The translations under genes and the position numbers were made by a program. Under the pieces are notes generated by a model. The model was not told the origin of the DNA. It searched no databases and worked only from the letters and a program-made list of their open reading frames with translations. From NCBI GenBank assembly GCA_029717555.1, contig JAMDHS010000003.1, positions 372,001 through 436,000 on the forward strand: a stretch of DNA of 64,000 nucleotides. Direction: 5' to 3'. Below, piece after piece: positions 44,724-56,659 of the stretch (the first letter of the stretch is position 1; each line of letters starts with the position of its first letter). The DNA is from Peribolospora baueri (taxonomy: Eukaryota > Basidiomycota > Peribolosporomycetes > Peribolosporales > Peribolosporaceae).

Positions 44724-45329
44724 ATGTCGGAGACACGGCCGCCAAACTTTCACCTCCGCCCGCTCGGCGCACCCGGCGACCTGGGCTGGATCGTGAGGGA
44801 ACACGGCCTGCTGTACCGGTCGGATGAATACGGGTGGAACATACGCGTAGAGGCGGCCGCCGCCCGCGCCGTCGTCGAATGGGCGGAGCTTCCGGACACC
44901 GAGCGCGGGGGCTGGGTGTTCGAGCGCGAGGAATCGGACGGCACGAAAACGATCGTGGGGAGCGTGATGGGCATGTCTGTATCCCCTACCAAGCCGGATG
45001 ATGATGCGACGGCAGCGGCAAAGGACGAGGACGAGGTCGAGGTTGAGAACGAAGACGAGGTCGAGGACGACAACAAGGACGTGGCCTTTCTGCGCTTGAT
45101 GATCGTGCACCGCTCCGCCCGCGGACGTGGCCTCGGCCGGAGATTGCTCGCCGAGTGCGTCGCCTGGGCCCGTGCCAAAGGGTTCCGCTCGCTCCGCCTG
45201 CCTACGAACAGCATGCTCACGACGGCAGCCAAGATGTACACCGCCGCCGGCTTCCGCGTCATCGAAGAGCGCACGGGTACGCTCTTCGGGCCCGAGGTCA
45301 AGTTTCAGCTGTACGAGATGAACCTGTGA
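44724..45329 (+). CDS. GNAT-family N-acetyltransferase, intronless
   Basis: A single open frame of 201 residues. The N-terminal stretch LRPLGAPGDLGWIVREHGLLYRSDEYGWN matches the GNAT domain found in bacterial MarR-GNAT fusions and their eukaryotic relatives. The acetyl-CoA binding motif A is visible as LRLMIVHRSARGRGLGRRLL (Q/RxxGxG/A pattern), followed by the C-terminal YTAAGFRVIEERTG and ...KFQLYEMNL. Between strands beta3 and beta4 lies an acidic insert of about 25 residues (DEDEVEVENEDEVEDD). No MarR domain is present. Substrate unknown; small-molecule or protein amines are possible. ATG44724 is preferred, though the frame is open to 44640. It is one of the very few intronless genes here, and its relatives are largely bacterial. 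Confidence 0.8.
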   Translation: MSETRPPNFHLRPLGAPGDLGWIVREHGLLYRSDEYGWNIRVEAAAARAVVEWAELPDTERGGWVFEREESDGTKTIVGSVMGMSVSPTKPDDDATAAAKDEDEVEVENEDEVEDDNKDVAFLRLMIVHRSARGRGLGRRLLAECVAWARAKGFRSLRLPTNSMLTTAAKMYTAAGFRVIEERTGTLFGPEVKFQLYEMNL

Positions 45330-45933
45330 CAAGGTCGCTCAGGAATCGCTTGAAAGAGGCAAAGGAGGACATCACTGGGCGAGGAACCGTAGGCGACTTA
45401 GGTGGAAGACTGGTGGCATTCGATATCCCTGCAGAAAAAATCATCCTTGTCATTAAAGGTCATCCAAAGATCGTCAAGAGGGCGGAGGAAGCGAATCCGG
45501 GAACGATAACAAAGGAAAAACAGGGCGTGCAGATGTGACGAAGCGTACAAGACGGACGACAGGACAGGACAGAATAGAATGAGAGGCAACGGGATGGTGG
45601 CGAGAAGAGATTGAACGATATGCGCTGACGAGCGGGCTCGAAGGGTAAACGGAGAACGGCCTTCGACGTGAAGCGTGCAACAAAAGGGAATAATCGACTC
45701 CGAGCGGGGTGAGGAAAGGATAAGAAAGGACATCGTTTATAACGATCCTAGTGGACCGACCATGCGGGTCGGGATTGAGCGAACCCGGCGGTCAGAAAAG
45801 TACGAGGCAAGAAGGAGCGAGTACGATGGGAAAGGGAAGACGCAGGGGTTGCCCAGGTGGCGGATGCCAACGGGAGACCTCAAAGGGGAGAGGAAGTGTC
45901 GAGGGGAAACAAGAATCGAAAAGGCCCTCGTGA
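45330..45933. other. Convergent intergenic region
   Basis: About 600 bp between the ends of the GNAT and GCK genes. No gene or clear repeat is seen. Confidence 0.55.
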
Positions 45934-48900
45934 TCACATGCCCCACCGGCTCCTAAGGCCTTCAAACCACCGTCCATATAGCATATCCGCGATCGGGTTC
46001 CTCGAAGGCTCTGCAGAGGACGAGCTACCGGCGTCTTCGCTCCCGAGGTCGGCGTTTCCGTTCCTTCGCTCCTTCGACGCCAGTTTTTGGCGGAAAGTCA
46101 TTGAGAGGTTTTCTCGAACGCCTTCGCTCCTGTTGGCGGGGCCGGAGTGACAGGGTACGTACGGAAAGAGTCAGCGGAAAGACAGCGAAAACAAAGCTTT
46201 GCAAGACGACTGACGCGTTGATGCTCAGGAGTAGATCCACGATCGTGTCGTACGCCAGCTTGGGATTGACTTCGCTGAGATCGGAAAAACCCTTGGAGAT
46301 CATCTCCAGCGACTCGATCTCCTTCGCTGAAAGTTCATTCTGCGAAGATTGCTGTATCATGGATCGGCCGATAGTCATAGTCAGCACAAGCATCCCTTGT
46401 GGCCGACGGGGTGAACATGAGCCCCAACGGCACTTACCCGTTGCATGACGGGCACGACGACGTCCCTGACCACGTCCCTGCCCGCCTTTTCCTCCTCCAT
46501 TCTCCTCCTCTCATCCGCACTCTTCTTTCGCTCCTTCTTGAGCTTGTTTCGCTCGCTCGAGTTCCCGTTCGAGCCTTTGCTCGAAGCGGATGACTCGCCC
46601 GTCGCGCTGCTCCGTCCATCCATCGCACCAGGGATCGACAAGTCGTCGCCGAGAGCGCTGTTTGCCAATGAAGCGCGTCGGCGAACGGAGCCGACGAACT
46701 CCGCGGATACTCGTTGAGAGCCAGCCGAGTCGAGCCGACGGATCGGGCGCACGGTATCCATCCTGTGTCCAACGAAAAGGAAACACATCGCCGTCAGCTC
46801 ACGTTCGTAGGAGACCACGCGAAAGTTTCGGGGAGATTGAAACCGAGCTCGTCAAGCTCACCCCGTGCCCACGTCCCCTTCCTTGACCACGGTTCCGTTG
46901 AGGTCGTTCCGTTGCTTCCAGCTACTCCTCTTCATGCTGCCCGTCATACTCCCAGTGTCACTCAAAGCGCTAGGCGGGCGCAAGGAATCCACGCTTGGCT
47001 TGTTAGCCGCCGAACCGTTCTCCCCACTCGGGGATCCCGGCCCTTGTCTGCTCGCGCCCGAGGGTGACGAAGGAGTCGGAGTGCCGGCACCGGACCGAGA
47101 GTCGCTCGATTCGCTACCCTCATCCGCCGCGTCGTCGTTCACGGCCTGTCGACGGTCTGGCCGGCTTCCCTCGAGGTCGTTGATCGGATCCGCCACCTTA
47201 AGAAGCTCGTCCGCCGGCCGATGACCTCGAACGGTCCCGTAACCCTCGAGGTCTTCCGCGTCCAGCGGGGCTCCCCTTGCCTCCCCCTCTTCCTCCTCCT
47301 CATCGGATTCTTCCTCCCAAATCTCGTTTTCACCCATGTTGTACAACCGGCTCGGGCGCGAACGGGTGGTGCCACCGACGTATCCCTCCTCATCGCCGAT
47401 GTCCCCAATCTCTCCCTCGTTCAAACTGCTGCGCATCGTGTCCCACTGCCATTCGCTGACCACCGTCCCGTCGGCGCGCACCGTACCGCCGGCATCGAGC
47501 TCTGGCTCTCCCGCGCCGTCCAAGTGATCACGCGCGATCTGCCCGCCCCTGTTCGGACCGCGCGCCTTCCAGTCCTGGTGTCGCTCGATGAGCTCGGTAA
47601 GTTGGCTCGTCTTCCTGGCAGACTTGACGAAACGGTGATTGAGAAGTTCACGCGTCGTCGGGCGCTGCTTGGGATCCTTGATCAAGCACAGGTCGACAAA
47701 GTCCTTGAACGCGCTGGAGAAGTTACCGTCAAGCGTTGGCGACTTGGCCTTGGGGATGAGGAAGAGGACGCGCATTGGGTGATACTCGGCCAACGGGGGC
47801 TCGCCCTTGGCCATCTCAATGGCCGTGATACCGAGCGACCATAGGTCCGCCTTTGCGTCATAACCGGCCTGACGGATAACTTCAGGAGCCATCCAAAACG
47901 GCGTGCCCACAAATGTGTTTCGACGAGACTTGTTGGTGGATAGTTGAGCAGCAACGCCGAAATCGGCTGAGTGCGCAAAAAAGCGATGAGTGACGAAGAA
48001 AAGAGGACGCGATCATGAGCCAACAGTTCGCCACGGGACCGAACGGGGAGGAAAAATCAGCTCACCAAGCTTGACCTTTCCGGCCGCGGAAAGAAGAACG
48101 TTGGCGGCTAGAGAATGACGACAACCAAAGTCAGACGATTCCCACAGTGGTCAGACTCCCTCGACCCACGAAAGATCGAACCCGTTCGTGTGCGTCCGTC
48201 TTTACCGCTCACCCTTTATGTCCCGATGAATCTTCCCCTCGCTGTGGAGATAGTCAAGGCCGAGGAGGAGCTCGCGACAAATGATAGCGATGTGCGCCTC
48301 GCTGAACGGACCTGCTTTGAGCAGGTCGAGGCACGAACCCCCAGCAAGGTATTCCATCACTGCAAAGGTTCGGAGGCGGCAGGCATACGTCATCATAAAT
48401 AAAGTTCGACAGAGGCCCGGAGCTGTCGATCGCCGGAGATGGACTTACCGATCCAGAGCTTGTACCCCCTTACAAAGCTACCATAGTACCTGGTGACATA
48501 CTCCGAGTCGCACTGGGCGAGGTGTGCGATCTCGAGCTGGATCTCGGAAATGTCGTCGTCCGAGTCCTCGAGGTCAATCTGCTTGATGGCGACGATCTGC
48601 TTGGTCTCCTTGTGGATGCTTTTAGTGGGAAAAAATGCAGTGTATGCGTGAGCCAAGACCCGGAGGAAAGGCGTTGTGCAAGGATCGGTGCCTACTGTCC
48701 ACTCGGTGGCCCGGCTAGCTGAACCTCGCGATCATCCGCTACAACCGTATCCGACAGCAGACGTTTTCACTGATAAGAGAGACTCACGCCTTGTACACGA
48801 CACCGAAGCTCCCCGTGCCCAGTTTCTCCAACAGAGTGTACTGCGCCGCGAGCTCATCGCCGTCTGCGGGACCGGCATAGGTGAAGGCATCGAAGGCGGT

Positions 48901-49339
48901 GACGGGGCTGGAAGGAGACTTCTTCGGGACTCCGGCGGCGACTCCGGTCAAGCCATTGGTTTGCACTTGAGGTGGAATTGGGGAGGTAGGAGAACGGGGG
49001 CCGGGCATGCCAGAGGAAGTTACAGGAGAGCTGGGCGTCTCGAAACTCTGTTCGCTGGCGCCGGCGGGGGGGGACAGGGAGGGTGAAGGGGAGGGCGAGG
49101 AAGAAGCCTGAGTGTGCTCAGTGGAGTTGATGCTGGACGAGGAGCGGCGAGACGGCAAACGGGGAGAAAGGCGAGGCGAAAGGGGTGCAATGATGTTGGG
49201 CTAAGGTGATGAGGAGGAAAGGAGAAGGTGGAGTGGGTTGCAAAGGTACACACGAGCGTGACGGTGAAGCAGGCGGGCTACGATCAGTACGACCGTCTAT
49301 CGATCACAAGGGACGGCCAGCGTGTGCTGTACGCACCAT
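45934..49339 (-). CDS. GCK/STE20-family Ser/Thr kinase (MST/SPS1/KIC1-like)
   Basis: Nine exons, 49339-49337, 49200-48788, 48618-48449, 48359-48213, 48107-48066, 47966-46862, 46762-46438, 46351-46215 and 46129-45934, give 845 residues. Landmarks are [18 protein letters not shown], Lys151 in [15 protein letters not shown] (the GCK-III signature), HRDIK (240-244), DFG (260-262) and the STE20 signature [12 protein letters not shown] long acidic, disordered region follows, then a basic coiled coil ([19 protein letters not shown]). The C-terminal helix [19 protein letters not shown] is typical of fungal GCK-III kinases. Such kinases need Mo25; a Mo25 gene lies 3 kb away. The ATG is alone in its exon, directly followed by a GTGCGT donor. 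If that join is wrong, the next in-frame Met is near 49010. Confidence 0.9.
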
Positions 49340-50665
49340 GACAATGCGGCGAGCGCGTAAGAGAGTCAACCTCCACCGGTCGCGCTGAGTGAAAGGCTAA
49401 AGCGGGACCGTAGATAGGGCGCCGATCTCTCGGGGCTGGCGGGTAAGCGGGGTTAAGGACTATCGAAGCGCGGGAGCGGAGGCGAGCATGCGAGGAGTGA
49501 ATGCGTGCCGCGACAAAGAGGTGGGGAGAGAGAGAGACGAGATGAAAAGTCGTACGGGTCGTGAATCGGACTAAAAGGCCGGGTCGGTGAGGGTGGGGGT
49601 AATGGTGATGGTGGTGGGGTTAGTGGTCTCTCCCTGAGGTCCAGTCTCGTCGACAGGGAGCTGGCGAGCGGCGGCGAAACGGGGCGAGGGTGTAAAGGAG
49701 GGTGAAGGCGACGGGGAGGTTGGGGGTCGCGATGGACGAGGGGAGAGGATGAGGAGAAGGAGAAGGAGAAGGAGGACGGGAATGTGGAGAGGAAGAGGGA
49801 GGAAAGGAAAAGAGAGCGGTGACGAGGGGCGTGCCGAGCGCGCGACGGCCCGTCTGGTCTGGCCTGTGGCCGACTGCGGTGGCGAGCGAGAGGGACGAGG
49901 ACGAGCGGCGTATTTACTTTACTGTCCTTAGTTACGTCACATTACTCTCAGGGCTCCCTTTCTTGCCCGGGCGAGCCGAATCACAATCACGCGGGCGCAG
50001 CCGACGTCGTCCTCCGTCAGCGTCGTTCAGGGACGAGGGAACCGGAGGGGACGCCGGAGGACGAGAGCGGAGCAGAGAAGAGAGGGAGGCTCTAAAAAAA
50101 CAAAGGTACGCAGACGCAGACGCCGCCTCGGGCAGCAACGACGAGCAAGGCTTCCTCCGTCTCTCCTCTCCCTCAGTGTCTCTTGATCACCTCGCCCGCT
50201 CAGGGGCTCGGCTCGGAGCGGCGCTTCGCGCTAGATGGTAAGGGCGCGCATTTCTTCCGCGTCGAGGTCGTCATCCTCGAGACGGGTCGATCGCTGCCCT
50301 CCGAAGGGAACGGACGAGCGAACGAACGGACCAGGACACTCCCTCCTAAGTCTCTCGCCCCGCATTTCCACTCGCAAACGACGACGAGACGTCGCCGGGC
50401 TACGTGCCGTCCTCGGCCTTCTCCCAGCGCTCGCCCGTGTCGAGCGGGACGGGCGCGCAAAGACGGAAAAAAAACAAGTGCATCCTATATTTTCCTCGAC
50501 CTATCCTTCGCGCCAGGACGTGCACGTAAGCTTTGGTACATGCCCGTCTCGTCGCTATCAAATCGAAGCGCCAGAGGTCAAGTTTCCAACCCAGTTCAAG
50601 AGCAATTCAAGAGCAAAACCAAGAGCATCAGACCACGGAAAGGGTAAACATTGAACCAGTCACAT
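49340..50665. other. Intergenic region upstream of the GCK kinase
   Basis: About 1.3 kb with no recognised gene. 49640-49830 is purine-rich on the + strand (GGAGAAGG-like runs), i.e. pyrimidine-rich on the kinase strand, which fits its leader. The end near 50665 is the 3' flank of the ligase. Confidence 0.5.
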
Positions 50666-53532
50666 CTAAAGCTTTGCTTTAGCCGCTTTCTCGTCCTTGG
50701 CCATCTGGTCGCGGAGGACGCGTCGGAGGATCTTGCCGCTGGAAGACTGTGACACGGCAAGGGTATAAATGAGCATCTCGTCCATGAACCCTAACCCCCT
50801 TCTAACATTTCTCCCCATCCCCCCCACCGCCCGCTTCGCTTGCTCGCTCACCTTCGGAATGCTCTCAATCGCCACCACACCGCCCCTCAACTTCTTGTGA
50901 TTCGCCGCCCGTTCCGCCACAAACGCGGACACGCTCTTCGCCAGCGCCTCTCGCTTGGCCACGCTCGCATATGCGGCCAGCCCGCCGCGCGGAACGACGT
51001 ACGCGCGTGGCAGCTCGGTCGCCTGCGACGCATCGTACACGCCCATCACGGCAACGTCGGCCACGTCCGGGTGCGTCAGCACGAGCGCTTCCAGCTCCGC
51101 CGGAGCCACTGTAAGGGTGGGGAAGAGCGAATCCCCATGCGGCAGCGTCAGTCAGTTCGGCCTCCTTCGGCATGCCTCAAACAAGGGCGACGACGGGTTG
51201 GAGGAGAAGGAGGAAATTATACCTTGAACGCCCTTGTACTTGATGAGTTCCTTCTTCCTGTCTACGATGTAGTAGAGATCGTTCTTGATGACGGCGATGT
51301 CGCCCGTGTGGAAGAACCTGTCCTTGTCGATGGATTCCGCCGTCGCTGTCGGATTGTTCAGGTAGGCCCTGGAAAGGAACCGAAGTGATGGTCGCCAGAC
51401 AAAAGGACGAAGAAGCGAGGAGATCGAAATAGGCACGAGAGGACATCGCCGTCGCTGTCAGTGATCGCCGTCTGGAATGCAAACCTAATCTGATGCACTG
51501 TGGAAGAAGACGGGACTGACTTCATGACGCTTGGTCCGCGTAGCCAGAGCTCGCCGGGATGGCCGGGAGCAGCGTCTGTGCCTAGAAGGGTTAATGGACG
51601 AGCAAAAAAAATAACCAGGGAGGCCCACCAGCAACAATGTCGCGTCAGTCTCACTCCCGAGCACCTGGTGGTAGCTTGGTGCATCTCAGACAGCTGCTCA
51701 CCGTCGTCCTGAACGAGCCTAGCCTCCAAGCCCGGGAAGAGATACCCGATGCTGCCGGGTTGGAAGTCCTCTGTGGGCATGTAATGCGTCGCTGAAATGG
51801 ACAAAAGGCGGCAATCGTACAAACTCTGTCAGCTCGTCACCGCAAATAGATAGATTGGGCAAGCCGCCGGGAGACGTTGCAACCGTTTCCAGTACACTCA
51901 CTAGGTCTAAAGTAGCGACCGACATACGGTAGTGGCGGAACAGACGGATGCATTGTCAGAGTTCGCTTGCTCGAACGTCCCGCGGAGGTAATCGATTCTC
52001 GAAAACGGCGCCCAGCAAACTCACGACGTCTCCGTCAATCCATACCCTTGCACGGGCAGGACTTCGATGCGCTCTTTGACTTCGTACGCTAGCTCCCCGC
52101 TGAAAGGCGCAGCCTACAGAGAACAGGGGAGGCGGGCTCAAGTCTTAGTCCATGAACGATTCGGTGGGACGTTGCCGGACATGTGCGCTGTGACCGATCG
52201 CTTGGGACTCACCCCGACAATGAGGAGGCGGAGCGAAGTAAGATCGTACTTGGCCACACGAGGGTCCTTGGCCAGCAAGACGCAGATGGGAGGAACGACG
52301 ATGGAGATCTGCACGTGCACGTGAGAGGGAGTTCAGAACGTAAGTTTGGCATCTGAGTCGGTATGAGGGAGATGATAATGGGCGAGAGCAGCAAAGGAGC
52401 TCACGGTGGCCTTGTGCTTCTGTATCGCTTTGCAGTACTCTTCCAGGTCGAACTTGGGTAGGACGACAGTGGTAAATCCGAAGAGGATGGCCAAGTGCAC
52501 AATCTTTGTGAGTGCAAAGATGTGATAGCTGAAGGCGAAAGCGGTGAGGGAGGGCGATCTGATGCGTCAGAGAATTCTTCGTGCAGCTGACTAGAGTTCT
52601 GAAGACGACTACTCACAAGGGGAGCGCAACAACGGTGCGATCCTTGTCGGTCCAGCGGTCCCTCTTGAAGCCGTGCCACATCATGCTCAACACGGAAGTC
52701 TGCATGAACGAAAGCATTCATCCATCATTCGGTGAGTGGGGGTCAGTGATCTTTCCGTTCTACAAAAGCTCGACACTTGAAAAACTCACAAGGTTTCGAT
52801 GCGTCAGCTCCACGCCCTTGGGCCTCCCGCTCGTCCCGCTGGAATAGGAAAGGAACAGCGTCTCGTCCTCGGGATTGTCGACCGGATGAGGCTCCAACTT
52901 CTTCCCTCCTGCAAGCTGGATGATCGTCCTTACGTTCTTGTCCTTGCCACTGCCGCTGGGATCGAGGACCCAGACCTTGTCCTTGATATCCTTCTCTGTC
53001 CAGCCGGCCTTCCTCAACGCTTGCACGGCCGTATTAAGCAGGCCGGGATGGGCGAAGAGGACCTGGGTACCGCTGTCGGCGAGTTGAAAAGCGAGCTCGT
53101 CGGCGGTGTAGGCGGCGTTGCAAGGGGAGATGCGCAGACCGGCGCACTCGGCGCCGTTGACAATGAGTGGGTAGTCGATGGAGTTGGGAGAGAAGATGGC
53201 GATGACGGTGCGAGGAGCGAGGCCGAGATTGTGCCGCAGAGCGTAGGCGAGCTGGTGGACGCTCTCGCGAAGACCTCCGCGACTGCATACATGGACATGG
53301 ACGAGGAAAAAGGACCGAGAGAAGACAAAGTTACACTTCACGGGATGTCGATACGCTTACTAGGAGAACAGCTCCCCAACGACCCCACGACTCACGTCCA
53401 TCCCTGGCCCTCTGGAGAGACGAAAAGAAGCTTGCTATCGTCGACGCCATAAGGGTTCGACCAGAGGTAGTTGAAGAGGCTGCCAGGCACCCGTTCCGGA
53501 GTCGGGTAAGGCGACTTGTAGATCCTGACCAT
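50666..53532 (-). CDS. 4-coumarate-CoA-ligase-like acyl-CoA synthetase, peroxisomal
   Basis: Twelve exons, 53532-53396, 53282-52790, 52699-52617, 52528-52405, 52308-52213, 52113-52025, 51969-51902, 51791-51702, 51581-51521, 51368-51223, 51108-50852 and 50746-50666, give 574 residues. ANL-superfamily landmarks are the AMP motif LSYSSGTSGRPKG, the second motif GYGLTET, HTGDIAVI (adenylate-binding Asp), the hinge DRKKELIKYKG and the catalytic Lys in SSSGKILRR. The protein ends in AKL, a peroxisomal PTS1 signal. It should activate a carboxylic acid to its CoA thioester via an adenylate. Basidiomycete 4CL-like enzymes of this type act on aromatic or medium/long-chain acids; the substrate cannot be told. 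Exon 7 uses a weak GAG acceptor at 51970-51972, the only doubtful join. Confidence 0.9.
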
Positions 53533-54301
53533 GTCTATTCTATGGATGTGCTGAAGACGATGGCAGATGAGACAATGTGGGGCAGCGGCTGGTCGAGGGG
53601 TCGCTTGTCGGATGGTGATGAAGTAATGACTGCTCGAGCGTACTCGAGTGCTCTACTGAGTGTCGTTGGGGATGGGATCTTTAAGTGGGGAAGGGCAGTT
53701 GCTTTGGGCGTGAAAAGGCGGGCGGGCTGAATGTTTTTCTCCACTCACTGTCCGGCTCATATGGAGGGGCCCCGACCCCGGTCTCCGGCTGCACCTCTTC
53801 CGGCCTCCGCTTCGGCAAGTGCCGGCCTCCGATCGCTTCATTCGAAGGGGGTGGCGGACGCTCGTCGCGGCTCCTTCTGACGCCCTAAGTAACAAACAAA
53901 GCTGTAGGGATGTGGCCTGTCTGACTTCGAATTGCGAGGCACATGTACATATCCAAATTCCACTCACTACCACGCAGCGGGAGCATGGCATACGGCACAG
54001 ACCTAGCCGATGCCGGGAGGGGAGCGGAGGGCGCCCGCCAAAGCATCGTGGCGAAGGAAGGAGTTTGTCGTCATCTCATCTATCTCCTTTGCTTCTTTTA
54101 AATGTACGGCCTCGATCCCAGACAGCTGGTACGAGTCTTTCAGCATGCGCTTCTCCGTCAGATTCCACGCACTGGGGTGCTCTGGAGACAGGATGGTGGC
54201 CGAGCATGGAGGGAGGAAGGGGGGTTCAAGTCGATGATGATATGGATGCAAAAGGCAAAACCACCTTGGAAGAGCGAGATGATTATCTATCTGTGAGACG
54301 G
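53533..54301. promoter_or_regulatory. Ligase promoter and 3' flank of the next gene
   Basis: About 770 bp without a recognised gene. The part next to 53532 is the upstream region of the acyl-CoA ligase. Confidence 0.5.
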
Positions 54302-55156
54302 CTACGACGAAGAAGACGCTTCCTTTGACTCCTCCCGAACCCTCTCCCTTTCCAAAGCCCTCCTGATCGTTCTCAACCAGCGCTCCGGAAGCTGCATGAG
54401 CCCGAAGTCCTTGGTCACCACCCTGTACGTGTCCACCCGCTCATACGTCTCTGGCATGATCTTGCTAGAAACGAAGTTTACCGAGGCGAGGATGTCTTCG
54501 GGCTCCGGCACCCGGTTAGGCATTTGGGGTGCGCGTTCGTCTAAGAATGGAATGAGCGAGGAGAAGGAGAAAAGGAAAGAGTCGCAGGACCGCAAGTCAG
54601 CGAAAGAGAGCCTTCGGATACGAAGCATCCTGGCCATCCGGCCAGCCAGCTCACCGTGGATGTGCGTCCACCCGCTCTCCCTCATCTGCGCTTCCGCCTC
54701 CAGAAATTCGTCCTCGGGCACACACTCCTCTTTTATTGCCTGATGCAACACGTCGAAGAACCGCTTGTTCGGCACCGCCCTCTCCACGTCCGTTCCAACC
54801 TCCGGCTCTCCGGCCCCATCGTTGTTGGAGCCCCCCGTGGGCCTCAACCACCCTATGAGCGCGGCAGAGTCAGCTCGCACGGGAGGATCGTGGAGCAGCG
54901 AGATACCCCATGAAGCCTCAGACTGGGAGAGAGGGTTCGGAGCGGGATAGAGATGGTAGTGGATTCCTGATGGGTGGGCGGCGTCTCGGACCGAACGTTT
55001 CGCAGCGAGGAGTATCGACGACGCGTGCAGATGGCGCAGGCAGAAAGAAGCTGACGTCTTCGTCGTCGCCGTTCGCGGGCAAGCAAAAGGAGCTCTCGAG
55101 AGCGTCGCCTTTGTGCCCAGAAGAATTGAACGAGGTAAGAGCGGTGCGAGCGACAT
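54302..55156 (-). CDS. Unknown protein with mitochondrial presequence
   Basis: Two exons, 55156-54655 and 54540-54302, give 246 residues. The N-terminus MSLAPLLPRSILLGTKATLS...RHLHASSILLAAKR is basic, hydroxylated and lacks acids, a strong mitochondrial presequence. The mature part contains HYHLYPAPNPL, SWGISLLHDPP, SAALIGWLRP, helical FDVLHQAIKEECVPEDEFLEAEAQMRESGW, and a C-terminal region VPEPEDILASVNFVSSKIMPETYERVDTYRVV. I do not recognise the family. The 114-nt intron (54654-54541) has no stop and keeps the frame, so an intron-retaining form of 284 residues would also be coded; the spliced form is preferred for its good GTGAGC and CTTAG sites. The frame extends 68 codons upstream of ATG55156. 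Confidence 0.65.
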   Translation of the reverse strand: MSLAPLLPRSILLGTKATLSRAPFACPRTATTKTSASFCLRHLHASSILLAAKRSVRDAAHPSGIHYHLYPAPNPLSQSEASWGISLLHDPPVRADSAALIGWLRPTGGSNNDGAGEPEVGTDVERAVPNKRFFDVLHQAIKEECVPEDEFLEAEAQMRESGWTHIHGELAGRMARMLRIRRLSFADLRSCDSFLFSFSSLIPFLDERAPQMPNRVPEPEDILASVNFVSSKIMPETYERVDTYRVVTKDFGLMQLPERWLRTIRRALERERVREESKEASSSS

Positions 55157-55453
55157 TCGGCGGGGTGATGAAAGGAGGTGATCGCTCGAAGAAAAGAGGT
55201 CGGCGTCTGCGAGCGATCGGTCACCGCGAGCCGGCCGGTTGCCACTTGGGAGAAGCGAGCGCGTCGGAGGAACGGACGGATCAACTTTTAGGCTCGACCC
55301 TTTCTTCCAAGCATCGAGTACAAACAGAGGCTGTAAGTAGACTTGACGTCCAGCGGCCATGGCCTCACTGAACGAATTTGGATATAAACAGGGTTATCGC
55401 TCCTCGGGTCCTGGAGCGACGAGAAGACGTTCGCATTGCAATTAGAGACAGTG

Positions 55454-56659
55454 CTATGATCTCCCCTCATCCGGTGTCTTTTCTGCGCCGTCACCGTCCT
55501 TCTCCAACCACTCCCTCACGCCCTTCTTCTCCACCATGTGCACAAGCCCACCGGTTCCTTCCCGTATCCGCCCCGCCTGCGCCTTCGGGTGATACAGTCG
55601 TAAGATCCATCCGCATATGGAGCGGATGTCGGCCAGCGACGCGTCGAACAGCTCGTACCAGGGCTGCGGCTCCAGCGGAAGCGAGATCGGCGGATCGCAT
55701 GTTAGACAAGATAGGTAAACGGCCGCTGTCGCAATGGTCGTCGGCGGGTAGAGACAGTAGACGGGTGTCAGGAGGCTGTAGAAAAATTAAGTCAGAGATG
55801 GATTAGCGGTCCTGTCTCGAAAGGCACCCCAGACGGACCCATGGCCTCGAAGATCGAAACGCACGCGTCGTTCAAGTATCCCCACGCCTTCTGAGGGACC
55901 TCGTCGTGATCCGCAAGCTCCAATACCTGCAAATAGTTGACCATGGTCGCGTACGGCAAGTTGACCTGGACGTTGAAGCCGAGCCGCTTGAGGATCTGCA
56001 TCTCCGCGATTACGAGGTCATCCTTGGCGTCATAGAAGGCGGCGTCGAAGTAGCCCATGGGGTTATAGTGGAAGGGAGGAGCGCTAGCGTCCGACGAAGG
56101 GTCCGTGGACGAAGAGGAAGGAAGCTGGGTGGGATGCTTGGAGGAGTGCTGAGCTCGGCGGATCAGGTAGTCGTACGCGTTCACCAAGTCGCGTAACCGA
56201 ATGGGACACTCCTCGAGTTTCGAGGCGAGAAAGAGGGCGCCCATTCCGATATCCTGTTAACGTGACGATGCGAGCCCGGTCGGCTGTGCACGCTCCAAAT
56301 AACGGCCAGTCTTCTGAAGGATAACGTGGTCACTCACCCGAATGCTGAATTGCTTCAGCGAAGTGACGAACCAAAAGCGCTGAAAGAGCACCTGCGCGGT
56401 GGCCATCGCAACCTGTGGCCTAAAACGGGCACGACGGGAAGGAGACGCAGAAGGGACAAAGGAACCATCAGGTCTCATAACGCACGATCTCTTCGCGGAC
56501 GGCCTAGCGAACTCACAGCTTAAGAGCCATGCCGGCCTGCTGGATTAACTGGCAGCCATACGCGCGGAGGTCCTCCTCGAGCTCCCTCGAGATGCCGTCT
56601 TCTCCAGAAGGCGTCCAGGCGACCTGCTCTGCCGAGGCGAGGGGGTTGAGCAGGGACAT
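55454..56659 (-). CDS. Cyclin L-type cyclin
   Basis: Four exons, 56659-56517, 56419-56338, 56253-55865 and 55775-55454, give 311 residues. The first cyclin box is clear: EEDLRAYGCQLIQQAGMALKL joined to PQVAMATAQVLFQRFWF, then IGMGALFLASKLEECPIRLRDLVNAYDYL. The second box has LPYATMVNYLQVLEL, WGYLNDALLTPVYCLYPP and IATAAVYLSC. These match cyclin L, the partner of CDK11-type kinases in transcription and splicing control. A Ser-rich insert (HSSKHPTQLPSSSS...) separates conserved helices within box one. The RS-domain tail of animal cyclin L is absent; the end is short and acidic. Cyclin C and K types fit less well. It starts 199 bp from the divergent PIG-L gene. Confidence 0.85.
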
